Assembly (NCBI RefSeq): GCF_900497805.2
Contig: NW_020954556.1
Span: 59,575,424-59,639,423, forward strand
Origin: Vombatus ursinus
Lineage: Eukaryota > Chordata > Mammalia > Diprotodontia > Vombatidae
Direction of reading: 5' to 3'
Length of the DNA stretch: 64,000 nucleotides
Shown: positions 10,071 through 22,287 of the stretch, one piece after another
Layout of the letters: every line of letters begins with the position of its first letter
Numbering within the stretch: the first letter of the stretch is position 1
Position numbers and translations under genes: made by a program
Notes under the pieces: generated by a model
Seen by the model: only the letters and a program-made list of their open reading frames with translations
Told to the model about the DNA's origin: nothing
Database searches by the model: none

Positions 10071-10229
10071 GTGTTAGAAGAATCTAAATGCCTCGTCCGG
10101 AGCTTCCTGAAATCGGTCCTCGAGGATGTGAATGAGAAAGAATGTCAGATGCTAAGGCAGCTATGGAGTTCTTCCAAAGGCTTGGATTCATTATTCAGCT
10201 ACCTGCAAGAAAAAATTTATGAAGTCTGA
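10071..10229 (+). CDS. CDYL2: CDYL2 last coding exon
   Basis: 159 bp: 52 codons plus TGA at 10227-10229, phase 0, following directly from the exon at 5384-5527. It begins VLEESKCLVRSFLK, continues VLEDVNEKECQML, and ends in YLQEKIYEV. These are the C-terminal helices of the crotonase-like fold of CDYL2. The acceptor is 'ttttcctctccag' ending at 10070. The two exons give an uninterrupted 100-residue C-terminus, so the gene looks functional here. The exon is followed by the 3' UTR. What else it could be: the paralogue CDYL has a clearly different tail, so CDYL2 is preferred with high confidence. Confidence 0.97.
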   Translation: MLEESKCLVRSFLKSVLEDVNEKECQMLRQLWSSSKGLDSLFSYLQEKIYEV

Positions 10230-11016
10230 AAGGCTCTGCTGTGATTTTTGCACCCCCACTCTGTGTGTGCCCAGAGTGATCCTGACTTCAGCTCTTCCCT
10301 GTGTTCGAAACATTGGAGCCCAATGGAATTGGAGTTCTGGAAAGGAGCTTGTGAATGTCTCTCCATCCCTAGGGTTGTGTCAGTTTTCCTCGTGAGTCAT
10401 TCTGGGATGTTACTGGGTTGTTTCTACGTTGGTTTGCTTTTGTGTCACAGATGTGGGACTCAGCATTCTCGGTTTGCCTACCTTGGTCAGGGGTTTCCCT
10501 AAGGGCTGTCTCTTCTGGGTAGAGGCTTGTCTGTGTGCTAGACGTGCAGCTTCCTCTGGTTCTGTATTACATCACCATGATCCAGTAAGGCAATACCCTT
10601 TCCAGTTTTCTCTGTCCTTTTGACTCGGGCTGTGCCAATAGGGTACCACTCTTTGGAGGTTATCAACTTTTGACCAGCTGTTATGACGCTCGAATGCCAG
10701 TCAAAGGACTGCATGATTGATTGGAGTCTGTCATCCTCAGGCAAGACCAGCCCAATCAATCACATAGACCCTGCCTCAGTTTCCTTCCTGTTGCCACAAA
10801 GATCTGTGTGACATCTAGGGCTTAGTCTAAAAATCTTAACAAAAGTAATTTACAAACCCAGATATTGTAAATTTAGAAACATTTTGTTAAATATATATTT
10901 TTCAACTCTGTAAGTGGCAATTCTAATAATTTATGTGTATTATATGTAAAATTAGTTTGTTTGGTTTTGGTTTTTTTTTTTGGCAAAAGCTACCAGGAAA
11001 AATGTTTTTTCCTTTA

Positions 11017-11022
11017 ATTAAA
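11017..11022 (+). terminator. Possible proximal poly(A) signal ATTAAA
   Basis: ATTAAA about 790 bp after the stop, followed within 25 bp by a T/G-rich stretch ('ttatttgtgtttat'). This would give a short CDYL2 3' UTR. Confidence 0.4.
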
Positions 11023-11486
11023 CTTATTTAACTTATTTATTTGTGTTTATATTCAGCTGTCTATTATTCACAGAGATATTATTTTCATACTGCCCTGGAC
11101 CAAATTCAAGGCATGTGCTAGTCAGCGCATCTTATTAATGAGCCACAATAAGAGAAAATTCCAACCGAAAAGCAACATAGGACTTTTCCAGATAGCGAAT
11201 ACTTCGGAACCTCTCCTCAGTGGGAAGCTGCTTAAAGCCGTAACGTGCTTGCATCACAAAGAATAATAGCAGAAAAATGTTTCTCTTCACTGACTGTCTT
11301 TTTGGGGAGAATTGTCCTTTCTAGCCAATACCATGTTTAAGCATTCTCAATTCACAGTAACCTGGTGTGAGGAAAAGGTGGAGGCAGCATCATTTTGTGA
11401 AATATCTCTTCTCCAGCCTGGAACACATTAGCTTGGGACAAATGACAGTGTTTGTTCCATATGTCTTGTGACTGTCTTGCAAAAGT

Positions 11487-11665
11487 GAAGGATCATAGAT
11501 GTTGAGCTGGAAAGGACCTTTGTGGTTATTGAATAGAACTCTCTCATTTTACAGATAAATAAACCGAGGCCCAAAGAGGCTAAATGACTTGCCCTGATAA
11601 TTAATAAGTGTCTGAGGCAGGATTCAATCCCAAGTCTTCCTGACACCAGTCGCTGAAACTGCTAC
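11487..11665 (-). mobile_element. MIR3-like SINE in the CDYL2 3' UTR
   Basis: 'gagctggaaaggacctttgt', 'cattttacagataaataaac', 'ttcaatcccaagtcttcctg'. If the long UTR is transcribed this SINE is part of the mRNA, in antisense. Confidence 0.7.
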
Positions 11666-13594
11666 GTCATGTTGGGGCTAACAACTTGTCCATTGGGCCT
11701 TTGAGAACCATAGTGGGGGTCTTGGCTTTGATGGACTATTGGCAGAAGGGTCCCCGTAGGTAGCATTAATAAATGTAAGTTGGCCCTCTCGCACCTTTTT
11801 CCTGGAGTCCTGGAGCCAAAGGAGAGAGCAGTAAATACTTATCATCCTACTATTAAATATGTTTCAGTTTTAAGAAAGCCTTGGTACTGCCTTTGGATTG
11901 TCCATTAAAAAAACCTAGAATTAGCCATTAGAAGAGAGACTTTTTTCTCATTTGGAAGGGGAAAAATCAAGGAGAAGAGTACACCAACATGAAAAGTACA
12001 TGTAGAAATTAGCACAAAAAATGTGAAAGAAATTAAATCTATCAAGGGGCAGACACTCACCCCGAAAAAGTGAACGAGGATGCTCCTCCCCCTTCTCTAC
12101 TTGTCTTGCTCTCCATCTTGAATCTTCTCAGACACTCATAATCCTCCCTTCCTTCCTCTACTAACCCAGTTTTTCATGGACCTCAGGAGTAAAATACCAA
12201 CCAAGGGGGGCTGTTTGCAAAGAGAGCCATCACTGCAATTGTTGCTGTATCCCTTTTCCATGGTGTGACTTTCTAGAAAAAATTGCTCAGTCTGATTCAG
12301 GCAGAGAAGGCCTGTCATAATACCCATCTGTGGGCTCCTTCCTTTAGCTCATGTGAAGGGGATTGCTTGTCCTCACATCTGGGGCCTCCATATGACTGCA
12401 GCGACCTGGGCTTCTCCTGTGAATTGGGCCCAAGGCCCTGACACCCATACCATACTCTTCATGCACATAGTCATCTTTAGCCATGGCTCTTTAGAAGCAG
12501 CACCACCAGCCATACAAAGCCAGCAGATATATGGTAGAACAGGAAAAAAAAATACATGGTTAAAGTATTTTCTGCTTCATTCATGTGGGGTTCACATAAT
12601 CTAGAGAAAAGGAAGGATATAGGGAAAAAAAAAAACCTTTTACCTTCCCCCTACCCCCACAACGTAAGGAGGAATTCACCCACTGAATCCTTGTTTTGCA
12701 AAGTCCCACTTTGCAAAAGGTGCTTCTTTTGAAAGGACCAACGTAAGAATTTTATCAGTCTTGGCCAAAGTATCTTCTTATTGTGGGGCAGATAGCATGA
12801 GGACCTACTCTTTGTTGAACACCCAGAGCATTTGTTGGGTTCTCATGTGGAAGATCTACTATCTGCAAAATCAGGGTGGGGGGAGGGCTTGAGTTCCTTT
12901 TATCAAGTGGAAGCAAGTATTTCAAAACTGATACTAGCGGATGAAATATCTGGGGTCTGTACTGAAAAATCATCAGTTTCTTGGTGGCCTTTGGGGTCAT
13001 AAATTCCTGATAGTTAAACGACATCTGTAATGTCTTGCGTTTGTCTAGGGTGAGAATGACTTCATTCATTCTTTGGGTGTTAAAGAAGAGGCACATTGAT
13101 AAACCAACTTCAAAAATAGATGCTGTCTGTGACTGTAATCTACATACAATAATTTCAGGAAAAAAAGAACATTATCAACACAGTTAATTTGATGAGAGTT
13201 GGGCAAACCCATTGGGTACCAGATACTACCAACTGACAAACTGAACTTTATTTTTTTTTACTTTTTAAATCTATGTTTGGTGTCATATAGACACAACCTA
13301 TAGGACCACTGGTGAAACTAACTGAGATTGAGAACTTTGGGCATTTCGAGGCTGGTTTAACAACAGTTTTCTTAAGGCCTAACTTGAAAGTCTGCTTGCA
13401 GAGATGTCCTGCCTTACAGGTTAGCGTATGTACCCACTCCATGCTTCCCTGTCCTATTGCCCTCCAAAGGGCCTATGATATTATCCAACAGGACCCATGC
13501 CTCTGGATATAGGAGGGCACATGGGGAGATCTGCCAGTCAGGAGTGATGGCCAGCCTCCCGGAAGCTCCTCATTGGAGAATTTTGGAATGGGGA

Positions 13595-13780
13595 TCCATG
13601 TTTTTCCTTTTGACACGAAATGACTGAGTGTTCTGTGGTATGATGACAAGAGTGCCTGGGTTTAAATCCTGCCAGCTCTGAAGCTCCCTGGGCCTCAGTT
13701 TCCTCATATGTAAAAAGAAATGGTTAGATGAGATGGCCTTCTGAAGTCCCATAAGCTCTGTATCTATACTCTCTATCATC
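13595..13780 (+). mobile_element. SINE in the CDYL2 3' UTR
   Basis: 'gcctgggtttaaatcctgcc', 'ctcagtttcctcatatgtaa', 'gatggccttctgaagtccca'. Sense relative to the mRNA. Confidence 0.7.
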
Positions 13781-15152
13781 CTTCAGAAATGCTTAGTCAA
13801 AGAGATTCTTATGTAGGAAAATGGGAGAGGAAGACATATGGTTACCCAACCTCCACATCTTAAAGCCTTTGAGAAAAGGACCTTTTAAAAGGTCTGCAAT
13901 CATTACTACTTGAGGTCCATTTTGGTCTCCAACCCTCAGCTTCCTCAGTTCTCTGCCTCAGGAAGAGTCATGGCCTTCTCTACCAGGCAGGCCTTCTCTA
14001 CCTTGGCCAATTAGTAGTTGCCCATAAGAGAAGAGTGAGGCCCACAGTTGCCTTTGAAGGATGCTCTATTAAAGCTGGAGACCATTCTTGGCTGAACATA
14101 AAAAGCCTGGTTCAAAGGAGTTTCACAGACACAGGTTGACCACTAAGAAACTACTGTAGTATCCACCCCAAGATGAGCCAGTCTGTCCTCCCCAGCAAGG
14201 GAAGTATACCTTTCTATAGATTCTAGCAAAGTCACACGCTCCATGTATAAACGCTAAAACAATATGTGGTGCTAGGTCACAGATTTAAAATACACGCTCA
14301 TCCTGTGCTGATTGATCTAAGACACTTGTCTTCCTAATGTGAAGCCGTGTTTTATCCATAGAAGATCTAGAATGGAAAAGAAAAAAAAAAGAAACAACAT
14401 AACTGATCTCATAACAGTGCCATCACATTCTTCAACATTCACATTTTTAAAACATATCCTTTTGCAAAGTAAAAAATAGAATTTCATTTTTCATAATTGA
14501 TTTTTTAGTATAAATGCATACACACACAAGTTCTTCCAGTTTTTAAAAACGAAAGCATCTGATTCATGTTCATGCAATTTTACAACCTTGTTTCAGTGAA
14601 AGCTTTTTTTTCAAAGAGAACAAACAGCAGCTCTCCCCCAGTCTTCCTGATTGCCCATAGGAGACCCAGAGTTTATTCTCATCTGAATTCCTATATTCAT
14701 TTCGTGTTCAGAGTGACAGCCTCATTGTACCTATCAGTCTGGATACCGTCACAAAGATTCACAGTATTTGAGAATACAAATGGAATTTTCTTGTTCAGTA
14801 TTTTATTTTATTCTCGGTACCTTGTTTTATAGAATCTTACAAACTCTCCACTTTGCCTTTGTCAATATTTAAGGGAAACAGTTGGGGCTGGGGGGGTCTT
14901 CTTGCATGTATATTTTTGTTGTAGATAAGTGTTGCTTGGTCTCTTTGGCAGATCTTGGGTTAAATGCTTTCAGACTTGAATACAGTATATATTTTGAAAT
15001 TCTAAACTTTTCTATTTCTGTGTTAGAGCTGGATATATGCGTTTTAGGCAATCTTTTACACAATTAGTAACTGTTCTTTCAACCAATAGCATACTGGTTT
15101 GGTGCCAATAGTTCTGCATTAGAATCTAATGCTCTTTAATGTTAGAGGACGT

Positions 15153-15188
15153 GTTTCTCTCTCTTTCTCTCTCTTTTTCTTTCTCTTG
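15153..15188. repeat. (TC)n-rich tract
   Basis: Short imperfect TCTTTC run inside the presumed 3' UTR. Confidence 0.8.
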
Positions 15189-17498
15189 AAATAATTAAGC
15201 TTAAAGTGGAATTTGAAAAAGTATCACATTCTTGAAGAAGTCTTACCATTGGGTTCCGTAATGTTTCAACCTTTGTAACTACTTATGTAGTGCCCTCAAG
15301 AACTTTCCTGAAGCAGTTGATAGTGGCTGAGAACAGAGCCTTAAGTTTGTTGCAAAAATGTTAATACGGGTTGTTAATGCCAAACGACATGGGCTGTGTC
15401 AAAGCAGCATGATGGAGTTGGTGACTGGGTCCAGTATTTTGGGTTGTGTTTACAATCCATTGTGTGCTGGTGGACCAGGTTGATGAGAATTACTCCTGGC
15501 CATTCTATCTGGCCTGATAAAGAACTGAGTCAAGGATCACCATCCCATTATTTTAAAGGTAACAACATAGCCAACAGGAAAATTATCAGGCTGGGCTTTG
15601 TTTGAGTGAACTGTACATGCACCCTGCTCCTGGCCATCATAGTTCATGGTAGCTGCAAACTCAGTGCGGCTAAGTCTGTAAAGGCCAGCATTCCTTAGAA
15701 AACATTAATGACGTTTAAGTAAGAGACTTACTGTGTAGACAATCTTAATTATGTTTCAGTTAAGCAATCAGCATTCTGGCTGTGTTCTCTGTGTCTATCC
15801 AATTAACTATGTGTGTTAAGCCATATTAAGCCTGGGTCTGTAGGGCATGGGCGAATTAGGGACAATACTCTAAGAGTCTGTTTGCTGTAGTCATCCAGGG
15901 TCATCTTAAGTGGCAAACAAGGTGTGAGGTTTGTAAGCCCAGATTCACTGTATAATTTTGCCCTGCCAGATGGCCAAGAAAATTGAATGAAGCCAGTGTT
16001 TTGGTTCTATCTGGTTAGCCCAATAGATACACAGATATTAACAGATCTTCTCTGCCAAGTTTTTAAAGATTGAGTCTGTGCGATGGCTAACCCTAGATAA
16101 ATTAATATCCAGTGAACATTCAAAAAGTCAATAAATCATTTCCTCTCTTGTGGCAACATCATCTACTTGACTAACAAGAAAAATATGCCTAGCTAATATT
16201 TGTAGTAGGCCCTTATTCCTAAGTTTTTGCCCTAGTTCATATTGAAGTTAGCTGGTGGTGTCAGGGTTTGGGTTAAAATATATACACAGATGTGATCAAA
16301 TCCAGTGAGATGAAAATGCTTGCATGGATCCTTGTGCTCCCTTAAGATGGCCCTGGAAAGATGGGAAGGGCTAGAGTTTATGGCACCATGTCTAATTCGC
16401 TGTCTATCTATTTAGACCCAACCTAATTGTCATTCACCAACTTATCTCCATGTCCACAGGATTGTGAAGAATTTGCCTTTCATAGAAACCAAGGACCAAA
16501 GAATTGCATTTCTCCCCCTCAAACTATTAATTACATAGAGATCATGGCTGTGAGTATGCAGAGAAAGACAGACAAGACTACAGCACAGTGATATCTGCTC
16601 AGTTCCACCAACATACCAATCCATACTGAAGAATCAAGTGGTCCCGGGTTTCAAATACCCAAACTCAATTTTGGCTGTGCTAGGATCAAGCTGTTCTTGC
16701 TATGGAGAGCACACGGCCTCCACCCACTAAGCAGACCTCTGGTGATCCCCAGGTTAATTCAATCAGTGACACCTGAACTGTAAAAAATAGTCTCTGATGT
16801 AGATTTGCTGCTCTGTCTATGCAGATTGAGTAAACCCAAGGATTACCAGATTTCCACTCCACCTTGTCTTATGTAGACCCACTCAGAACAACCACAGTAT
16901 GTTTGGAGTGAGCAGGATTTTCATTCCCTTCCCATGACAAACAACAGGTCCATTCCCAGGCATTTGAAAACAGTACAGAACCCCCCTCCCCCCCATCCAT
17001 TGACCTATTGAGCAGTGTGGACAGTGAAGCTATGACAAGCTGTCTAGTGGCAAGGCTTATCGCCAATGCCCTGGGATGGAGCAGGCCACCAATAACTCAT
17101 CCAACCCTTTTGGGGAGTTTGTGGCTGATGGTGTATTTATTATACACACACTAAAATACAATGAACAATTTTGCAAATTTAGGCGTTTAATTTATTTTGA
17201 CAGACTACCATAGGAGAGACTTCAACTAGTTTCTGATATTTGTCATCATGAATATTGAATATCCCACAATACCAGGTGCAGGGCCCCTTTTCTCTTGTTG
17301 CTGTAAATATTTCCCAAGAATGGGCGCAGTCCCAACGGACTTGTATCTTCTGCTATAACAAATATTGACTGTCTAGATCAAATTCTCTTTGTGAATGGTC
17401 CTGTAACTAGTGTATGGACACATTTCTGGGTGCCTTAGAAGTTGTATTTTTCATGTGTGTTAATATGCAGTATTTATACATTGTGAGAAGCTGCTTTG

Positions 17499-17504
17499 AA
17501 TAAA
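17499..17504 (+). terminator. CDYL2: Distal poly(A) signal AATAAA of CDYL2
   Basis: AATAAA is followed at about 17,521-17,547 by a GT-rich element ('tgctgtcggtgtttgtgggg'), the normal layout of a strong cleavage and polyadenylation site. Repeat-rich sequence resumes soon after, which supports a transcript end here. Confidence 0.65.
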
Positions 17505-17547
17505 AAGGTCAAAAGTTCCTTGCTGTCGGTGTTTGTGGGGTGTCGTC

Positions 17548-18004
17548 AGATTGCCAGTGACTCACTGTAGAAAAGTCCCTTTCTCCTCTCTTGGATTTAG
17601 TTTCCAGTCTATAATATTGAATGGGGTAGGCCTGAAAAGGTGATTCCTTCCAGCTTGAAAGATTCCTGGGATTAAACTCAGCAGCAGCTGTTGTGGTCTC
17701 TTTTTTTCTCTATGTAATTTGAGGAGATGTCTGTTCCTGCACCCCTCTCCCACCCACTCTCACCTGGGATTAGAGGGTGCCTGGAGGTGGTGTTCTCGGG
17801 CTCTGCCCTGGCCTCCTGAGGGAATCTGGAGCCTCCCACTGGCTGCTTCTCATTCTATTCCCTTGAGAATCCTCCCGATCACCTGTTACCCCTGAAACTC
17901 AGTCACCTAGGTTGCCCAGGTAGGCCTCCAGCTAGGGATGGGAGGCAGACTCATCCCTTACTCCCCTGCTTTCATGCCAAGGGTTGAAATATCGACACTA
18001 GACG
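17548..18004. other. Intergenic sequence, largely unassigned
   Basis: A faint MIR3-like stretch may lie at 17,575-17,670 ('aggcctgaaaaggtgattcc'). The rest is a moderately GC-rich segment with no repeat or coding signal recognised. Confidence 0.4.
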
Positions 18005-18970
18005 AAAGGGTATATGTTTTAGGGGGATGACCTTTGATCACTATCTTCCTAAATACTCATAAATGCTCCCTAACTTACTTGCCCTTCCCTTACTCTGTCC
18101 GAGAGTATACCCTCCTCCTGAGAATAATCTTCAACTTCACCATCTCTCATATGCAACACCAACCCCCCCCAAGTGTTGCCAAGGCCTACTGAATTCACCT
18201 TTGTAGCCTCTCTTGAATACACCCCCCTCTGTCCTGTGATACTGCCACCACCATCACCTCATGCCTGGACTAATGCAATAAGCTTGTTTATTGGTCTGTC
18301 TACTACAAATCCCTTCCTACTCCAGTCTATCCTCCATTCACCCATCAAAGTGATTTTTCAAAAGTGTAGGTCTGACCATGTCATGTTGCCCCCTTCTACC
18401 ACCCCCTTACTCAATAAACTCCAGTGGTTCCATATCAGCTCCAAGATCAAATATAACATCCTCAGCTTTGCATTCAAAGCCCTTCATAACCTAGCCTTCC
18501 CACTCCTTCACCTATCTAGTCTTATTACAACTTTCACACACACACACATACATGCACCACGTACTCTTCCATGGAGTGACATTAGACTCCTTGATGTTCC
18601 TCAGACAAAACACTCCATGTCTCAACTCCAGGCATTTTCATTCGGCTGCCTGCTCTGCCTTCATCCCCTCCCCCACTTACAGTGTTTATTCCTCAATTCC
18701 ACCTCCTGGGTTCACTAGCTCCCTTCAAATGCCAGCCTCAAATTCCACCTTCTATAGAAAAGCCTTTCCTGATCCCCATTAATTCTAGTGCCTTCCCTCT
18801 GTTGATTATTTTTTATTTATCCTGTACATATTTATTTGCATGTTATCTCCCCCATTATTGTGAGCACTTCCAGAACCAGGACTCTCTTTTGCCTTTCTTT
18901 GTACCTGTAGTGCTTATACAGTGCCTGGCACATAGTAGGTGCTTAATAAATGCTTACTGATTAACTGACT
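18005..18970 (+). mobile_element. L2 LINE 3' end, long sense copy
   Basis: Contains the L2 landmarks in order: 'ctgccaccaccatcacctca', 'catgcctggactaatgcaat', 'aactccagtggttccatatc', 'attcaaagcccttcataacc', 'gcacatagtaggtgcttaat'. It ends near the tandem 'ttactgattaactgac'. The 181-residue frame at 18173-18718 is L2 3' sequence read without meaning. A short CA run interrupts it at 18,536. Confidence 0.8.
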
Positions 18971-19064
18971 TCTTCCTAGAAGCTCTCCCATCTCCCTAGA
19001 CATCATCCTAATTCCGTTTCTCCAGGGCGCATCCTGTCCTTAGGAAAATTCAGATGTGCTATGC

Positions 19065-19190
19065 TCATACTAATTCATTCCAATCCAACAACAATTGGGT
19101 GCAAGGCACAGTGCTAGGCACTGGGGATACCACAGCAAAATGAAAAACCATCCCTGTCTTCAAGAAACGTTCAAACTTCTTCAAGAAACT
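19065..19190 (-). mobile_element. L2 3' end fragment
   Basis: 'ttgggtgcaaggcacagtgc', 'taggcactggggatacca', 'ccctgtcttcaagaaac'. 18,971-19,064 is unassigned. Confidence 0.55.
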
Positions 19191-19209
19191 ACAAAATCAA
19201 GCTGTTGTT

Positions 19210-19405
19210 CAAGTTGCATATGGTAGCAGAAAGGGCACTGGGTTGGGAGTCAAACGATTCACTTCTGCTTTTTACTAGCCATGTGACCTTGGGCAGGCCA
19301 CTTACCGCCAATAGGCATCATTTTCCTTATCAGAAATACAAAGAGTTTGGACTGGAAATCTATTCAGAAGTTCTTTCTGGCTCTACATACTATCCCCACC
19401 CTTCC
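19210..19405 (+). mobile_element. MIR SINE
   Basis: 'agaaagggcactgggttgg', 'ctagccatgtgaccttgggc', 'tttccttatcagaaatacaa', 'ttctggctctacatact'. Sense, near full length. Confidence 0.75.
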
Positions 19406-19965
19406 ACTCCACCTTAGCTACCCACAGCGATGGGCACACTCTTGATTTCAGTATCAACTACATGTTCCACATCAGTGTTCAAGAACTGTGAAATTCCTTG
19501 GCATGATCATAAACGCATTATCGTATCTCTTCCTATACTTTATATCTCTTAAACCTATTCTTTGTCTTCTCTGTGACCTCTAGTCCCTCCACCTTTGGTG
19601 CTTTCCAAGGCTATCATCCCTGCTGTGGCTAAACTTTCCTCTCTTCCTCAACTTGATCCTCTGGTTAACCAACTCTACTCAACTTTTTGCTACATACAAA
19701 TCTCTTGATCTTTGTCTTATCACGTGATATGTGTGCCTTGCCAAAACCCAACTGCATTATTTCCACCATCTACCACCTCCTTCCCTCACATTCTGCTAAA
19801 CAGAGCTGAAAGAAGTCAATGAAACCGTTGAGTGAGGTAACAAATTAATTACCTACTCTCAACTGGGTCCTTGCTGCAGTAAGGCAATCCTTTTATCCCT
19901 CTCTAATTAATCATCCCTTTCACCATAGAGCTTTTCACAAATCTTCTTTTCTCTCCAAAAGTAAA
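19406..19965 (+). mobile_element. L2 LINE, ORF2 upstream region
   Basis: 'cttgatcctctggttaacca', 'acatacaaatctcttgatct', 'aacagagctgaaagaagtca', 'aaggcaatccttttatccct'. Matches the block order of the copy at 1690-2240. Confidence 0.6.
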
Positions 19966-19969
19966 GGGG

Positions 19970-20300
19970 GGAAAATGGTTAGACCTCTACATTAAGAAAT
20001 CCCTTGGGTTGCTGGGTGGTTTGGAGTGGAAAGCCTTGAAAAAGGGGAGAACAACTTGGGGACCATTGTAATAGTCCAGGTAAGAGGTAATCAAGGTAAT
20101 GAGGACTGAACCAGGATGATGGCTTTGTGGACTGAGCTAAAGGGTCAGATGGGACGCAAGAGATGTAAAAGTAGCAGTGATGAACAATTGGTGTGAGGCA
20201 GAGTAAGGAGTTGGGGAGTTGATGGGTATCTGGGAGGATGGGGATGTCCTCTACAGAAATAGGAGATTTTAGAAGAAAGATTAGTTTTGGTTTGGGAAAG
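19970..20300 (-). mobile_element. L2 LINE, antisense, first segment
   Basis: 'attgtaatagtccaggtaag', 'atgaggactgaaccaggatg', 'gggatgtcctctacagaaat'. The copy resumes at about 20,925 in consensus order after an L1 insertion. Confidence 0.65.
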
Positions 20301-20885
20301 CCAATGAATTATATTCTTTTAATTAACAGAAATCTATTTCCTCTTTCTCCTACATCTTCCCCATTGATTGAAAAGAAAGAAAAACCCTCATAACAAATAT
20401 GTATAATCAAGAAAAACAAAATCCCACACTAGTCATGCCCAACATACATGCATATATATGTGTGTATGCATATACATATACATATATGTATACATATTGA
20501 TCAAATCTATGTATACATTGCATGGATGTGTTTTTATATATGTATGTATGTGTGTGTGTATATATATGTGTGTGTGTATATATATATATATATATAGTGT
20601 GTGTGTCCATATATACAAATATATGCATATGCCTATACACACAAACACACATATATGTATATGCATGCATGTATATGTATGTGCATGCATATATATATGT
20701 ATGTATTCATTGCACTCTGAGTCTGTCACCTGTCTGTTGGGAGGTGGGTCCTCTGAAATTGTGGTTGGTCATTGTGTTAATTGGAGTCCTTAAGTCTTTC
20801 AAGGTTGTTTGCCTTTACAATGATGTTATTAATATATAACTTGTTCTTATCACTTCACTCTTCATCTGATCATATTCACATCTTC
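20301..20885 (-). mobile_element. L1 3' end inserted in L2, with internal microsatellite
   Basis: The antisense L1 3' region: 'tcctacatcttccccattga', 'aacaaaatcccacactagtc', then after a TA/TG array (20,450-20,710) 'ttgtggttggtcattgtgtt', 'taagtctttcaaggttgttt'. It parts two contiguous L2 segments. Confidence 0.7.
20450..20710. repeat. Compound TA/TG/CA microsatellite
   Basis: Runs of TATG, TGTG and CATA dinucleotide steps that grew inside the L1 3' end. Open frames across it on both strands are artefacts of low complexity. Confidence 0.9.
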
Positions 20886-20924
20886 ATCAGGTCAGACTTC
20901 ATCAAGTCTGAAAAAAAATTAAGT

Positions 20925-21310
20925 CAAAGAGTTCTGTTTGGGACATGCTGAATTTGAGATGCCTATGAGATATCAAGTTTGAAATGTCCAGTAGATTGGA
21001 AATATGTGATTGAAGCTCAGGAAATAGACCATGGCTGGGTAAATAACCTTGGGAGTCATCTGTGTAGAGATGATAGTTACAGCCATGGGAGAGGAAGAGG
21101 TTACCAAATTAGAAACCATAGAAAGATAAAAGGTACCAGGATAGAGCCTTGGGGTGTACCAATGGTTAAGGGGCATAATATGGATGATGAGTCAGAAAAG
21201 GAGACTGAGAAGAGGAAGCATCATTACAAAAACTCAAAGAGAGGAGATCCAGAAGAAGATAATCAGCAATGTCAGAGGCTGCCGACAGGTTAAGAAGAAT
21301 AAAGATTGAG
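20925..21310 (-). mobile_element. L2 LINE, antisense, second segment
   Basis: 'gacatgctgaatttgagatg', 'gatatcaagtttgaaatgtc', 'gggagtcatctgtgtagaga', 'gatagagccttggggtgtac'. This is the next part of the same L2 after the L1. Confidence 0.65.
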
Positions 21311-21396
21311 ACAAGGCCAGCGTCTCAGGGAAGATGTCGCAGTAGCAGGAAGAACAACAAGCTCCCCACCCTTCCCAGTCCCCAATTCCCTGAAAT

Positions 21397-21399
21397 TAT

Positions 21400-21451
<52 letters not shown>

Positions 21452-21540
21452 CATGCATACATATACACGCATATACATATATGTGTGTATGTATATTATA
21501 TATATGTTTTATATATAACATATATTATATATACATATAT
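21397..21540. repeat. (AT)n(GT)n plus TA-rich microsatellite
   Basis: AT, then GT, then CATA and TATA steps inside the L1 5' UTR-like segment. Confidence 0.9.
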
Positions 21541-22241
21541 TCCTCTAAACCAATCTGAAAAATGCATGCACTAGAATGCTCATGGGAAAATCCAAGAAAA
21601 ACTCACAGTGAGTTATGTTTTCCAGTCCAGGGTGAGATGGAGAAACAGAAAGATCTGCAGACATTGGGGATCAGGGCTGGCAAAGCTCAGCACACAAAGA
21701 GACTATCCGTTGGGGCAAGACAAGGTCTCTGACTCGTACTAGGGCACCATGACCTTTTACAGGTTGTGTGAACAGGTGACAACCGGTGGCTCTGTTTCCT
21801 ACTACCCAGTTCTGAGTCCCAGGTTCAAGGAAGATCAAGGAGAGACCTTGTGCCCACAGTCACCTTTCCAGGGTAAAGAACAATCACAGAGCCTCGGCGG
21901 TATACAGAGAGGGGAGCGAGTTCGGAAGCAAGAAGCAGCGTTGTAGCTTGAGCCTTAAGAAGAGAAGAGTCTCAGTTCCATCTTCTAGCCCTGTCTGATG
22001 CCTGCAGAGAATAACCAGGGCAGGAATCTCAGACCAAAGGGGAGCCTGCAGGTCTGTCTCTCTGGACCAACAGGAGTAAATGCTGCTACTTGGCCAACTT
22101 GGACTGCTAACTTATAGAGCTGAGACTATGGGAGCAGCAATCAGACTTTGCCTTGGATCAGACCACTTTAAGAGCACTGAAAACATGTAGGTCTCCCAAC
22201 CTAGGCTGTCCCTGAGATCTTGGAATAGCATACCATACAAC

Positions 22242-22287
22242 ACCACACACACACACACACACACATGCACACGCACACGCACACACA
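22242..22287. repeat. (CA)n microsatellite
   Basis: CA run with 'cacgcacacg' variants. Confidence 0.95.

Larger units (their letters stand above)
10230..17520 (+). other. CDYL2: CDYL2 3' UTR (long form)
   Basis: After the stop codon about 7.3 kb follows in which only two SINEs (about 11,487 and 13,595) and short simple tracts are recognised, against several per kb outside. It ends at a strong polyadenylation signal. The low repeat load and absence of any other gene signal suggest one continuous 3' UTR. The extent is inferred; a short form may stop near 11,040. AU-rich stretches (for example 'acttatttatttgtg' at 11031) could affect mRNA stability. Confidence 0.6.

Noticed and set aside
18173-18718. 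181-residue open frame
   Set aside because: It lies wholly in the 3' region of an L2 LINE, is C/T-rich and has no domain-like order. Other L2 copies here carry the same DNA without the frame.
20407-20839. Frames on both strands full of His, Tyr and Thr
   Set aside because: Translations of a TA/TG/CA array; open on both strands because the units rarely make stops.
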